From Stieleria sp. JC731 (GTDB taxonomy: Bacteria; Planctomycetota; Planctomycetia; Pirellulales; Pirellulaceae), in assembly GCF_020966635.1 (NCBI RefSeq), contig NZ_JAJKFQ010000002.1:372001-436000 (forward strand): a stretch of DNA of 64,000 nucleotides, in the 5' to 3' direction. The translations under genes were made by a program, and so were the position numbers. Under the pieces are notes generated by a model. That model was not told the origin of the DNA. It did not search any database and was given only the letters and a program-made list of their open reading frames with translations. Each line of letters opens with the position of its first letter. The first letter of the stretch is position 1. This document shows, one piece after another, positions 36,811 through 46,693 of this stretch.

Positions 36811-39800
36811 TTATTTGCCGCGTTCTGGCAGCGGCAGGTTACTCATTTGGGCGTCTTTGATCACCGCCTGAGCTTCATAAGTCTTTGTGTTTAAAGCCAG
36901 ACGCGGCGAATTCATCCGCAGCCCCTGCCGACCGTCGGGCAACGTCTGATTGATGATCGCACTACGACTCGCTGATCCCTCAACAATCAGCCACGACTTC
37001 AGCGATTGATAAGAGGCTCGGTTCGCAATCAATTCCCACAGCCCTCGTGCCTCGGTATTGGACCGGGCAACGGCCCCGCCGTCAGCGACAAGTTCCCACG
37101 GTGTTTTCGCCCCAGGGACCTTTCGCAAATCTTTTGGATAGCCTGGGGAGACGCCGAAGGCTAAACGATCGCAGTCCAGTGTCATCTCCCCGACTGCAAG
37201 GCGTGACATCTGATTGACATCAACGACCTCATCCCAAGCATCGACTTTACGAACCCCAGCGCGAACGCCTCCCATAAAAGCAGCAGATTCCGATTTCAAA
37301 TCACACTGAAGCGACTCGCGGTAGGTGAGGTGGACACCTTGCAACACTTGATTGCCCAGGTGTTCGGACTTCGTCGCTTGAGGAGAAAGGATCGATGACT
37401 TTGAATCGGACATCATCCAGCCGCGATACCATCCCGGACCATATCCAACCAATTGACCTCCGTTGGCAGGCAAGAAATTCAGCTGCCTGGACGTCAGAAC
37501 GTGGATTGCCTTCATCTGGTCGTAGGCATCACGTTGTTCTGCGCGAACGACAACGGCCTCTTTCTGTGATTCGTACAGACTGATCTGACGTAACTCCGCT
37601 GCAGCGAAGGTTTCTTTTTTCATCAGTTCGACGGGCGATGAGAGTGCGATCATCATCTGATCGCCTGTCATCCGCTGCCGCCAAGGTTCATTCGCGTTGA
37701 CCATCGAACCTTCGATTTGAACACCGCCATCAAGGATCGCCTGTACGCCGTCAAAGACCAAAGCTTTTCCCCAATTACAAACGGGGTTGGCGGTCCATCT
37801 GATTTTCGAAAGGGCATCGCCCGACTGATCTTCAGCGGTGTCCGATTTGGACGCCAGAACCGACGTGGGGACTTTTAGCTGACCAGCGCCGTCCACTTCG
37901 ACTCGATTCTCCGAAGGCCACACTTTGATCGTCGGACCGATGAAGTATCCGTCTTCCATGATCAGTTGAGCTGGCCTGCCAGGGCCGCTTCCGAGTTGCA
38001 AGATGTCACGTCCGCTGGACTGCGAAACGGCACCTTGAATCAATCGCATTGTCTGGCCAAGCATTTCCACCGGCAACAGTTCGTCACCCGATGGAATCTG
38101 GTGTTTAACGTGAACCGCGCCATTGATGCTGACATCTCGCGGTTCCAAACCACGGTCAGTAATTAAGAGCTGCGCACTAATCGTTTCTCCTGAAACCTGT
38201 GGACGCTGGCGGGCCACAGGCTGACGCAGATTTGTAGTCTCCGCGGCTGGCTTGCTAGGAAACCCAACCAGACTGCCTAGCGGACCGCTGGATTCGATGA
38301 ATGCGGGTGCTTGTCCATCAGCTTGCGGAATGCTGGGTGTCGAGAAAGTAGGCTGTGTTACAACCGCCAACGATGATGTATTGGGTTCAGAAGTTTTGCC
38401 GTCCGACTTTGCAACGAGGCGTCCGAAGTCTGCCGCCCTTTCGAAGTACAGAAACAGCTGATCCGTCAGCACTGCGATCTGGCTGGTATCGATGGAAACA
38501 CCATCGGTCGCATGGATCACTTCGGGCAAGAAGGTCAGCTTTGGTTTGTCAGAACTGTCGTCGCCATCCTGATTCGGTTGTGGAATGGCTTTTAACTGAC
38601 CGGTGACCTGTTCGGCTGTGGCGATACCATTGTCTGCCAGTTTCGCACGGACCTTTCCAAGGACTTGCAGATCGAATCGAGATTCGGAACTCGCTTCTCG
38701 GATTTCATCAATGTTCGCCGGGCTCGCCGGTTCAAGCTTGAATGATTCGTTCCAAGCAAACTGTTTGATCTTTAGCTCTGGATCATCGATCAAGACCTTC
38801 CCGGAACCGGCGACATTGATCACACCGATGTTTTTGGGTGATTGAGGATCATAGATGTACGTCAGGTTCCGTAGACGTGCATCGATGGTTTCACGAATCA
38901 GCCGAACACCTTCGCTGCTTTCTGCGTTTAAGATCCCTTTGACCGAATCGAACGAGATCTTCTCCGCGTTCAATGTGAACTGCATCGACCCCAAGTTGAC
39001 GTTCGCGGGATGGCCAGAGGCCTGCAAATTGTCGATCCAGTCGAGTGGTCCCTGACGAACCTTTTCTTGGTTGGTCGGATCACGCAACGACAGCTTCAAC
39101 CAGTCACAGTTGAACCAATCAACAACCTTTCCATCAACGCTTCGAGTGATCGCGACGTTGTCATAAAGCGAAAGACTGTCAACTGAGAAGTCATAGGAAA
39201 CTCGGTTATCACAGGTGACCTTCACGATGCCGCCGTATGACTGATCTTTCTTTTCAAGGGAGGACTTTGCCTTTTCGTCTTCACGAAGCGGGATGATGAA
39301 CTCGTCCAAGTAGACGAGGTTCATTTGATCCAACAAAGTCGATGGAGTGCTGGACGAAGTTGCGGCCGTCGCCGATACGGCCAGATGAATTGTCAAGTCG
39401 GCGCCACGCATGATCGCCGACCCCAACCGCATCTCAATCTTTTCAGTAGTCCAGACTTTCTCCTTGTCGATCCTGACGTCTCGTGTCTTGACGTGCAAGG
39501 ATTGATTTTCTTCGACGGCTCCGGCGCGACGGATGTCGACATCGCCAATCATTCGTCCCATCTTGATCGGCGGGGCACTGCCGCTTTGCGTCAGATCCAG
39601 GCCTTTGGAAAACTGAACTTCGGCGCCTTTGGGAGCTTTCAATACGATCGGTGCTGCGGCGTCATCATCCGCCAATCCACGACCGATCACGATCGTTAGC
39701 GGTTCCAGTTTCCACTGGTCTTCGGACATCTGGTACCAATTTTGGAACAGTAGCGTTCCGCGACCGGTAATCAGACGTTTGCAATCGCCCATTTCCCATG

Positions 39801-39990
39801 CGTCAGCAGGAAACAGATCGGCCAGTTCCGCACGAAGCTCTGCATCGTTCGTCGGTGGCTTTGGCTTTACGACTTCGATATCAGGAATTGTCAGTAGCCG
39901 GCGGGACGCCTCATCGTAGCCGTAGGCGCATAGAACCAGCGTCAAAAGTGCAAACAGATAGTTCCGCATGTTGACGCTGACCCAGCTCAT
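36811..39990 (-). CDS. very large LptA/LptC-like membrane-anchored protein
   Basis: A 1059-residue protein with one N-terminal membrane anchor (NMRNYLFALLTLVLCAYGYDE) and a long, beta-rich extracytoplasmic part. Segments such as TISAQLLITDRGLEPRDVSI, GAVHVKH and MLGQTMRLIQGA resemble the OstA/LptA fold, in which repeated beta strands carry lipopolysaccharide. It starts at an ATG that overlaps the kdsC stop (ATGA at 39987-39990), and an upstream ATG at 40011 lies inside kdsC. In E. coli, kdsD-kdsC-lptC-lptA is the gene order, with LptC and LptA under 200 residues each, so by position this gene stands where lptC-lptA would be. The length is exceptional. The LPS transport role is inferred from place and weak sequence likeness. 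Confidence 0.7.
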   Translation of the reverse strand: MSWVSVNMRNYLFALLTLVLCAYGYDEASRRLLTIPDIEVVKPKPPTNDAELRAELADLFPADAWEMGDCKRLITGRGTLLFQNWYQMSEDQWKLEPLTIVIGRGLADDDAAAPIVLKAPKGAEVQFSKGLDLTQSGSAPPIKMGRMIGDVDIRRAGAVEENQSLHVKTRDVRIDKEKVWTTEKIEMRLGSAIMRGADLTIHLAVSATAATSSSTPSTLLDQMNLVYLDEFIIPLREDEKAKSSLEKKDQSYGGIVKVTCDNRVSYDFSVDSLSLYDNVAITRSVDGKVVDWFNCDWLKLSLRDPTNQEKVRQGPLDWIDNLQASGHPANVNLGSMQFTLNAEKISFDSVKGILNAESSEGVRLIRETIDARLRNLTYIYDPQSPKNIGVINVAGSGKVLIDDPELKIKQFAWNESFKLEPASPANIDEIREASSESRFDLQVLGKVRAKLADNGIATAEQVTGQLKAIPQPNQDGDDSSDKPKLTFLPEVIHATDGVSIDTSQIAVLTDQLFLYFERAADFGRLVAKSDGKTSEPNTSSLAVVTQPTFSTPSIPQADGQAPAFIESSGPLGSLVGFPSKPAAETTNLRQPVARQRPQVSGETISAQLLITDRGLEPRDVSINGAVHVKHQIPSGDELLPVEMLGQTMRLIQGAVSQSSGRDILQLGSGPGRPAQLIMEDGYFIGPTIKVWPSENRVEVDGAGQLKVPTSVLASKSDTAEDQSGDALSKIRWTANPVCNWGKALVFDGVQAILDGGVQIEGSMVNANEPWRQRMTGDQMMIALSSPVELMKKETFAAAELRQISLYESQKEAVVVRAEQRDAYDQMKAIHVLTSRQLNFLPANGGQLVGYGPGWYRGWMMSDSKSSILSPQATKSEHLGNQVLQGVHLTYRESLQCDLKSESAAFMGGVRAGVRKVDAWDEVVDVNQMSRLAVGEMTLDCDRLAFGVSPGYPKDLRKVPGAKTPWELVADGGAVARSNTEARGLWELIANRASYQSLKSWLIVEGSASRSAIINQTLPDGRQGLRMNSPRLALNTKTYEAQAVIKDAQMSNLPLPERGK

Positions 39991-40514
39991 TGTGGCACCC
40001 CACAATCCCACAGGCCTTTGGTTCTCAAAAGTCGTTCGACGAGTTCACGTACAGCGCCTTCGCCACCTTTGGTTCCCATGATCCAGTGAGCCGCGTCGCG
40101 CACGTCACGCGCCGCATCCGCCGGTGCCACCGCAAGACCGACCGATCGCATCGGATTCAGATCCGGCAAATCATCGCCGATGTAACATATTTCCGTCAGC
40201 TCGCATCCGATGGTTTTGGCAACCGATTGAACGCACTCAAGCTTGTTTTTGACGCCTTGATGCAAATGAGTCACCGATAGCTCTTCGGCACGTCGCCGCA
40301 CGACATTACTACGACGCGCGGTAATGATCCCGAACGTGAATCCGGCGTTGCCCCAGTGCTTGATCGCTAATCCGTCGCGAACATGAAACGCTTTCGATTC
40401 GGCGCCTTCGGAATCGTAGATGATCCGACCATCAGTCAAAACGCCATCAACATCGCTGAGGATACAACGGATCGGGCTAGCGACTTCTTGATCAGAACGA
40501 AGTGTGGCGGGCAT
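39987..40514 (-). CDS. kdsC: 3-deoxy-D-manno-octulosonate 8-phosphate phosphatase
   Basis: HAD-family phosphatase that makes Kdo, the inner sugar of lipopolysaccharide. The 175-residue protein has LSDVDGVLTDGRI (Asp21, Asp23), ITARRS, and IGDDLPDLNPM, the standard motifs of the KdsC subgroup. It lies 95 bp after kdsD and overlaps the next gene by ATGA. Its presence suggests that this planctomycete makes a Kdo-containing outer membrane. Confidence 0.94.
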   Translation of the reverse strand: MPATLRSDQEVASPIRCILSDVDGVLTDGRIIYDSEGAESKAFHVRDGLAIKHWGNAGFTFGIITARRSNVVRRRAEELSVTHLHQGVKNKLECVQSVAKTIGCELTEICYIGDDLPDLNPMRSVGLAVAPADAARDVRDAAHWIMGTKGGEGAVRELVERLLRTKGLWDCGVPQ

Positions 40515-40609
40515 GAATCGAAACGGGGTTGTCGATGATGATTGCGAGTACGATCAAAATGAAATGGCGATGGTCGTCTGCTACGGCGTGCCGCCTGCCG
40601 CATGACCTG

Positions 40610-41704
40610 TTAAAGCTTGAACGGTATGACAGACCGGCTTTGTGATGCCCCTGACCCAACGGCGTCAACGTTGACCTCACCGATCGCAATCAAGTCTGTG
40701 ATGTCGATCATTCCGATCGGACGTCGCAGATTGTCAACCACTGGCAGTTCGCTGATTCGCAATTGGCTCAGTAGCGAAATCGCATCGCTTACCATCGTCT
40801 CCGGTGAGACGCAGTGCGGATCGATCGTCATCTTGGCACCGATCGGCCCATCGAGAGAATCTTCGCAGCGTGATTCCAGCAGTCGAGCCAGATCGCTGTC
40901 GGTGAAGATGCCTGTTAAGACTCCCTCGTTGTTCGTCAACATGATCGCTCCACTTCGGCGGCCCGAGATCGAGCTTGTAACCATGCAGTCGCGAATCGAA
41001 ACCGAATCGTTGGCGACACGGCAGCATTCCATCGGTCGCATCAGCTTTTCGACCTTGTCTAGCTTTTTGCCCAACGCACCGCCGGGATGGTAGCGATGAA
41101 AGTCGCGTGCGGTGAATTGGCGAATCGAGCTTGCCAGTAATGCGATCGCATCCCCCACAGCCATCATCACCGCGGTGCTGCTAGTTGGCGCCAATCCGTG
41201 CGGACAGGCTTCCTTTTGTTTGCCGTAGGCGACTTTGCAATTGGCAATTTTGGCCAGCGGATTGTCATCGTCAGCAGTGATCGAAATAAGTCCCGACGAT
41301 TGGCGCCGAAGCTGCGAAGCGATGGTCAACACTTCTTCACTGCGCCCGGAGTTCGAGATGGCCCAAACCAAGTCATCGGCGCGGACCCTGCCAAAGTCAC
41401 CGTGAACCGCTTCGGTCGGATGCAAGAAGTGAGCTGGCGTTCCGGTACTGGCCAGCGTGGCGACAAGTTTCTGCCCAACCAAGCCGGCTTTACCGACACC
41501 CGTGACAACAATATTGCCGCTGCATTGTGCGGTCAATTCTGCGGCGTGTACTGCAGAGGGACCAAGGTTTTGAGCTGCAGATTTAACCGCGTCCGCCTCG
41601 GTAGTTACAAACTCTCGCATCATCCGCAAACGCTCAAATAACGTCTCCGAGACAGAGTCGGTGCGGACGTCGTCGTATCCTTGTTTTTGTGGCGCAGCAG
41701 ACAC
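40610..41704 (-). CDS. kdsD: arabinose-5-phosphate isomerase, SIS plus CBS pair
   Basis: Converts ribulose-5-phosphate to arabinose-5-phosphate, the first step to Kdo. A SIS domain (GNIVVTGVGKAGLVGQK, SNSGRSEEVL) is followed by FHRYHPGGALGKKLDKVEKLM and two CBS domains (GIFTDSDLARLL, ELPVVDNLRRPIGMIDITDLI). The frame is open to 41890 with an N-terminal part unlike the family. I chose the GTG at 41704, which has ggaagga upstream at good spacing and gives 364 residues, near the family's 320-340. First gene of the kdsD-kdsC-lpt-like operon. Confidence 0.88.
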   Translation of the reverse strand: MSAAPQKQGYDDVRTDSVSETLFERLRMMREFVTTEADAVKSAAQNLGPSAVHAAELTAQCSGNIVVTGVGKAGLVGQKLVATLASTGTPAHFLHPTEAVHGDFGRVRADDLVWAISNSGRSEEVLTIASQLRRQSSGLISITADDDNPLAKIANCKVAYGKQKEACPHGLAPTSSTAVMMAVGDAIALLASSIRQFTARDFHRYHPGGALGKKLDKVEKLMRPMECCRVANDSVSIRDCMVTSSISGRRSGAIMLTNNEGVLTGIFTDSDLARLLESRCEDSLDGPIGAKMTIDPHCVSPETMVSDAISLLSQLRISELPVVDNLRRPIGMIDITDLIAIGEVNVDAVGSGASQSRSVIPFKL

Positions 41705-41883
41705 GTGGATCCTTCCAGGCGTTTGTAGTGATCGAACCTGGATACTAGCCGAAGCGGCAACACCAAGGAAAGTCCAATACCCGACAAGGAAAGCGAGGGG
41801 GTCTGGGGCAACTAGCAGGCAAAGCCCCCCGCAATGCCCCTGAATTGCCGCTTCCAATCCAGAAAAGCGACGAATCGGTCCGT

Positions 41884-42004
41884 ATTCCAACTCGATTATA
41901 GGATTAGCCGCATGGCGTTAGCCACGGTTTCAGCGCAACAACCGGGGCTAACGCCCGTCGGCGGATGACCCGAACCCGTATTTTCATATCGAACGATGCA
42001 CCAG
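41884..42004 (+). repeat. repeat R1 copy, left end truncated
   Basis: One copy of the R1 repeat: attccaactcgattataggattagccgcatggcgttagcc...ggctaacgcccgtcggc...cgaacccgtattttcatatcgaacgatgcaccag. The left terminal ctagtgcttcg is missing and the right end is changed from ctag to ccag. The internal ggcgttagcc / ggctaacgcc arms are kept. It lies in the 527-bp divergent gap before the small secreted protein gene; the rest of the gap (41705-42231) holds no gene I can support. Confidence 0.8.
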
Positions 42005-42231
42005 CGCTACCATCACGGAATGAAGGGCGACGATCGAAAACCAATAGGCTGTCGATTCCGTGGCGAGATCGCTCCCATGACGGTTTGCTATCAAAAAGGT
42101 TGACGAAGGCCCTCTTGGTAAATGTACTGGAGACATCGATCGACGAAGCATCTTTCGACGCGGTTTTCAGCTTGGTAGATGAGTGATGCTGAATTCGCGA
42201 TCGTCGATTTCTCTGCACCTTTGAGCCAACA

Positions 42232-42450
42232 ATGAAAGAAAAACGCATCCTTTGCTTTGCCACCGCGATTCTGGCCTTTGTGACTCTGTTGCCGCTTGTG
42301 ACGCCGGCTATTCGAGCTGAATCGGATGAAGTCTCGGAACAGAATGCGGTTGCCGCTCGTTACCACCTACGCAATCGAACTCGCAACTTCTACCGATCTT
42401 CCACCAGTCGCTCTCGCACCGTCACGATGACTCGAAGCCGTCGCGGCTAA
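42232..42450 (+). CDS. small secreted basic protein
   Basis: A 72-residue protein with a clear signal peptide (MKEKRILCFATAILAFVTLLPLVTPAIRA) and a mature part of about 43 residues very rich in Arg and Ser (RNRTRNFYRSSTSRSRT). I do not recognise a family. The strong signal sequence makes it likely to be a real gene. It ends eight bases from the stop of the porin gene on the other strand, so the two mRNAs probably overlap at their 3' ends. Confidence 0.65.
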   Translation: MKEKRILCFATAILAFVTLLPLVTPAIRAESDEVSEQNAVAARYHLRNRTRNFYRSSTSRSRTVTMTRSRRG

Positions 42451-42458
42451 GCGGATCG

Positions 42459-43829
42459 CTACATCAAGACTTCCGTCCGTACCCCGATGACAAGAGCATC
42501 GTCAATGTTGCCTGCGGGATTGGAGATGTACTGCAGATCCGGTTGAAGGCTTGCACAAGGGGTGACTTGGAATCGGTAAAAGATTTCCAGAGCGCGTTCG
42601 TCGTCAAGCGATGGATCGCGGAAACCTGCGTTGGCGATACCTAACCCAAATAGGTCATCATCACGTCCGCAAAGCAAACCTTGATAGGTTAAACCACCTC
42701 CCAAATACGAATCGATTTCATTTCGGTCCGACGGGGCCCAGCCGAATTGAAAGAACACGCCGAGACCTTGTGCGGAATCATCGTCACACGGTTCCAGCCA
42801 AACCAACTGATCGATCCCAAGATACATTCCAAAGTTCTCATCGAACGGATCGCCAGCACCAGCTCTTAGGTCATCGAATTGGTCGGAGTGATACCAAGCG
42901 CCGACCCGATACGCGCCGGTTAAAGCTTCGTCACCGGCAAGCGTCGATGTCAGTAGCACTTCGGAGAGCAGCATTACCCCGTAGTCACCCAACGTTTCAA
43001 AGCCAGAACGCCCCCCTGTGCTCGGACCGGTGGTTGGAGCCCCATCGTAGGCGCCAAACTTCAGCTGCAGCGCGTCAGAAACTTCGGTGATCAACGCGAT
43101 CCCAAGACTTGGGTTTGGCCAAGTCGGCAAAGGTACCGTCGGGATCAATCCGAAAGACGAGTTAACAAAGTCACCGCCTAAATCAACGTAGGCAAATTCA
43201 GCATTGGCGTCTTGCTTGCCAACCTTGGCAATGAATCTGCCATCGGCCAGCAGTTGTTCGTACCAATACTCCGTGATTTGAAATGTGTCAGCCGGGCGTG
43301 GGTCACCTTCGATATTGCTGTAGAACTGAACGTCACCAACATCTTCCAGGGACAATGTGCGACCGTGGAATTGGTTGGCATACATGAACCATCTCCCACC
43401 GTTCCACCATCCCGCCGCTTCGGTGTCGATGGTAAAAACCAAATCAAGGTTGCCTCGATAGCGAGTCGCTCCGTTGGTGTTTAGCCCGCCGCGTGCGTTG
43501 TTGAAAACTTCACCTGTATAGATGTATTCGCCAACAATCGGACCGATGTGGTGAAACCGCTCCGGGATAAGTGTCGGAAAACTTTCCTCTTCACCACCGC
43601 TGATAAAGTCACATGAATAGTGACGGTTCCAGTCCATCGAAAGACTTTCACCGGGCAACGCGAATCCTCGCGACGGATGTGCCGGAATCGGCTGTGACAC
43701 CTGACCGAATACTTCGCCAGTGCCTCCCAACAGCGTGAACCCTAACACAACGAGAGTTCGCGATAGCTTCGCATAACGCTGCACACAGTCTTTGAATGCC
43801 ATCATCAAATGCCTTGCGTTCAAAAGCAT
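42459..43829 (-). CDS. OprB-like carbohydrate-selective porin
   Basis: A 456-residue outer-membrane beta-barrel. After a signal peptide the protein shows the OprB pattern: GEYIYTGEVFNNARGG, LDLVFTIDTEAAGWW, YANQFHGRTLS, YWYEQLLADGRFIAKVGKQDAN (a conserved OprB block), and repeated amphipathic beta strands to a C-terminal IGVRTEVLM. OprB porins take up sugars. A porin fits with the kdsC/kdsD genes as further sign of an outer membrane of Gram-negative type. The first ATG is used; ATGs at residues 9 and 10 are alternatives. Confidence 0.88.
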   Translation of the reverse strand: MLLNARHLMMAFKDCVQRYAKLSRTLVVLGFTLLGGTGEVFGQVSQPIPAHPSRGFALPGESLSMDWNRHYSCDFISGGEEESFPTLIPERFHHIGPIVGEYIYTGEVFNNARGGLNTNGATRYRGNLDLVFTIDTEAAGWWNGGRWFMYANQFHGRTLSLEDVGDVQFYSNIEGDPRPADTFQITEYWYEQLLADGRFIAKVGKQDANAEFAYVDLGGDFVNSSFGLIPTVPLPTWPNPSLGIALITEVSDALQLKFGAYDGAPTTGPSTGGRSGFETLGDYGVMLLSEVLLTSTLAGDEALTGAYRVGAWYHSDQFDDLRAGAGDPFDENFGMYLGIDQLVWLEPCDDDSAQGLGVFFQFGWAPSDRNEIDSYLGGGLTYQGLLCGRDDDLFGLGIANAGFRDPSLDDERALEIFYRFQVTPCASLQPDLQYISNPAGNIDDALVIGVRTEVLM

Positions 43830-44462
43830 GATTCAATCTTGGTGACTTGCAGTCAGACTTTGCAGAAGCTTTCGAGGCGCTGCGTTGAAGCGAAGAATAC
43901 TGCGTCGGAAACTGATCCGATCAGGGTATCGACTTCATTTTATTCCGGTCTTAACACCAGTCCGAAAGGGGCTTCCCTAATCACAGGCTGTTTCATCCGC
44001 CATCACGTTCAGTCGTTGGCAGGCATTCGTCTTGGGCAGCGGTACACCTGATCAATCAAAACACTTAGACAAACGCGTTTTGCGTCGTCGACCGGCGAAC
44101 GAAAATCGATCACAGGTCCGCTCGCGAGCAGTTTCAATCCTACGCCGGTATTGAGGGCAAACCTCTTTCGCGAATTCGGAAACACATGCGAAGGGCCACT
44201 CATACTCGCTTCTCTAGATGACGCCGATCGGACATCGACCGAGCGTCAATTGCGTATGACTTGAGCAGCTATCAAGTCCCATCATGCGGCGCTACCTAGT
44301 GCCCATTGACGGCGAACAGACCGACGGGAATCCCCCGTCATCAGGACGTTGCCGGACAAACAACTCGGCCCCTCCTAATTGCCAACCTATCTATCTGAGA
44401 ACGCCTCGCTGAGAACATCGAAGTCTACTTCAGCCAGGGAAATCTCAATAAGATCAACCACT
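43830..44462. other. 633-bp divergent promoter region, no gene seen
   Basis: Lies between the porin and the chemoreceptor, both reading outward. No convincing frame, hairpin or repeat is visible. The frame of the chemoreceptor is open to 44379, but that part is not membrane-like and was left out. Confidence 0.45.
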
Positions 44463-46148
44463 ATGCTTGATAACATTCGCAAAAAACTGCAAACCATGCA
44501 GCTAGGGGAACGCATCGGTGTCGGCTATGTCGCTGTCGGTGTGTTAGCCGTGCTTTGTGGGATCGCTGGCATGGTAGGTGTTTGGAGGCTGAGTACTTCA
44601 GTCTCATTTATTCTCGGCCCCGCGTGGAGCACCGCTGATGGCGCGATGGAAGGTTCCATCATGATCCAAAGCCAAATGCTCGCGGCCGACGCAATTATCG
44701 AGGGACGTGGAGACGATCACTACGAACAACAGTTGCAAGAAGCTCGCGAAGGAACCGACGAAGCTTTCACGCGTCTGATCGAAGCCGACCTTGTTGACCC
44801 GCAGCGAATCAGAGACCTGCAAAAGCAACTAAAACTTTACAGCGATGCGAGTGGTAAGTTGCTGTCGACGTTTGCCGAATACGATCGGGCAAAACAGAAC
44901 GTCGATGAATCCTCGGCCAAACTAGTACGTGTATCAGAGGTCCTCGAAAACATCGGCGACTCCCAGCTAGAAGCCCTTCGAGGAATGCCGAACACAAGCC
45001 TTACGTGGGCAGGCGACATCCAAGAACGCTGGGATGCTGCTGACGGAGGAATGGAAAGCTCGATCGCCGTACTCACTCAGCTCTATCACTTCTCGCAGCG
45101 ACTCGGCGGTGCGAATCCACAAAAATGCTGGGACGGATTGATCGAAGCAGAATCGCTACATGACGAAGCTATGGAAGGGATGCTGGAAACGGGCGCTTTC
45201 GACATTGCCCTTAGTGGCAAAGAACTCGGCAGCCAGTACAAAGGAAAAATCCTCAGTGACGTCTATCGGGACGCGGTCAGTGAATTCCGCAAATCACTGC
45301 ACCATGCGTTCGATAAACAAGTCGAAATGGAGTCAAGGCAAAAGGAATACAACGCTTCGGCAGACTCGCTGCTTCTGTTCGTCGAGAATCTTGAAGAAGA
45401 CGCCGACGCCAAAGTTGAATCGCAAAAGTCGAGTGTCTTCATCACACAAGTCTTTTGTTATCTGATCATTCTAATTTCACTCGCGGCCGCGATTTCGGCT
45501 GCGTTGATTGCGGGAAAACTATGCACCCAGTCGGTGACCGAGCCGATCATCCCAGCGGTCGCATCGATGAAAGACCACACGACTTCTACTGTCGCGGCAA
45601 TCGAAGAAATGATCGCTTCGATCGCACACATTGCAGAAAACACGGACGAGGCGGCTTCGGCATCTCGAAATGCGTCCGATGTGGTGCGTCGTGGCGTAGA
45701 CAGCTTCCAAGGGCTTGGTAGCGCCGCCGACCAGATCGGTTCGATCGCCGGAATGATCCAAGGCATCGCCGAACAAACCAACCTCCTAGCACTCAACGCC
45801 ACCATCGAATCAGCTCGTGCCGGCGAAGCGGGACGCGGCTTCGCTGTGGTTGCCAATGAGGTGAAGGAACTAGCATTACAAACAGCAAGGGCGACCGAAG
45901 ACATCAATCAAAGGATCGTCGAACTGCGAAGCATGTCGACCAACGCGATTCATGAAATTTCGTCGATCAACCAAGTGATCGATTCGGTGGATGACATTAC
46001 CCAGCAGATCCGAAACGCCGTGCGAGAGCAAAACATCGCGACAACCGAAATCTATCAAAACGTTGAACAGACATCCGCAGCTGTCAGCGCCGTTGTCGCA
46101 GCAATCGGACCGACGGCAGTCAAAAAGCTCCCGCCGCGTGCTTATTAA
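44463..46148 (+). CDS. methyl-accepting chemotaxis protein with duplicated sensor motif
   Basis: A 561-residue transducer: TM1 about 18-42, extracytoplasmic sensor about 43-325, TM2 about 327-350, signalling domain about 370-545 with the tip motif [35 protein letters not shown] (437 on). The sensor holds two copies of the motif W-x2-ADG-x-ME-x-SI, at residues 55-66 and 190-201, which suggests an internal duplication. I see no HAMP domain after TM2. The ATG at 44463 is chosen because the first helix follows directly. It may signal to CheA, or to the CheB-CheR proteins that methylate and demethylate such receptors, though no CheA or CheW gene is seen here. The stop lies 12 bp before the R1 repeat cluster. 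Confidence 0.92.
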   Translation: MLDNIRKKLQTMQLGERIGVGYVAVGVLAVLCGIAGMVGVWRLSTSVSFILGPAWSTADGAMEGSIMIQSQMLAADAIIEGRGDDHYEQQLQEAREGTDEAFTRLIEADLVDPQRIRDLQKQLKLYSDASGKLLSTFAEYDRAKQNVDESSAKLVRVSEVLENIGDSQLEALRGMPNTSLTWAGDIQERWDAADGGMESSIAVLTQLYHFSQRLGGANPQKCWDGLIEAESLHDEAMEGMLETGAFDIALSGKELGSQYKGKILSDVYRDAVSEFRKSLHHAFDKQVEMESRQKEYNASADSLLLFVENLEEDADAKVESQKSSVFITQVFCYLIILISLAAAISAALIAGKLCTQSVTEPIIPAVASMKDHTTSTVAAIEEMIASIAHIAENTDEAASASRNASDVVRRGVDSFQGLGSAADQIGSIAGMIQGIAEQTNLLALNATIESARAGEAGRGFAVVANEVKELALQTARATEDINQRIVELRSMSTNAIHEISSINQVIDSVDDITQQIRNAVREQNIATTEIYQNVEQTSAAVSAVVAAIGPTAVKKLPPRAY

Positions 46149-46159
46149 TAGGCATCCGG

Positions 46160-46462
46160 CCAGTGCTTCGTTCCAACTCGATTTTAGGATTAGCCGCATG
46201 GCGTTAGCCACAGTTTCAGTGCAATAACCGGGACTATCACCCGTCGGCTGATGACCCGAACCCGATTTTAGGATTAGCCGTATGGCGTTAGCCACAGTCT
46301 CAGTGCAATAACCGGGGCTAACGCCCATCGGCTGATGTCCCGAACCCGCTCGATTTTAGGATTAGCCGCATGGCGTTAGCCACGGTTTCAGTGCAATATC
46401 CGAGGCAAACGCCCGTAGGCTGATGACCCGAACCCGTATTTTCATATCGAACGACGCACTAG
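46160..46462 (+). repeat. three tandem R1 core units
   Basis: The core gattttaggattagccgcatggcg begins at 46180, 46264 and 46352, so the spacing is 84 and 88 bp. Each unit carries the internal arms ggcgttagcc and (g)gctaacgcc, some diverged. The cluster starts at ccagtgcttcg and ends with gcactag, the terminal inverted pair seen in the complete copy at 61693-61822. The three units have drifted apart by several bases, so the amplification is not very recent. Confidence 0.85.
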
Positions 46463-46693
46463 TCCCAATCGATGCGACTTCGCGTTGTCAGTCCACCATC
46501 AACGTACTCGTTTCACTCGTTCAGATCTCTGTTCGAAGAAACCGTGTTGTCGGCAGTTGTGAAAAAACTTGTGCCTGATTTGCAGCATCACTAGACTGGG
46601 GCTGTCCTACCTCACCCCAGTTCATCGAAGCAGTGCGGCATTCCGCCGACGAACGACACTGCATCGAGAGCCTCGCCGCTTCAAGCCAACACC
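46463..46693. other. intergenic, no gene seen
   Basis: With the R1 cluster this is a 545-bp gap between the chemoreceptor and the first PSD1 gene. No frame or hairpin of note; it should hold the promoter of the PSD1-DUF1501 pair. Confidence 0.4.

Noticed and set aside
46000-46148. Chemoreceptor truncated by the R1 cluster
   Set aside because: The helical arm after the signalling tip is long enough for a complete receptor, and the stop lies before the repeat.
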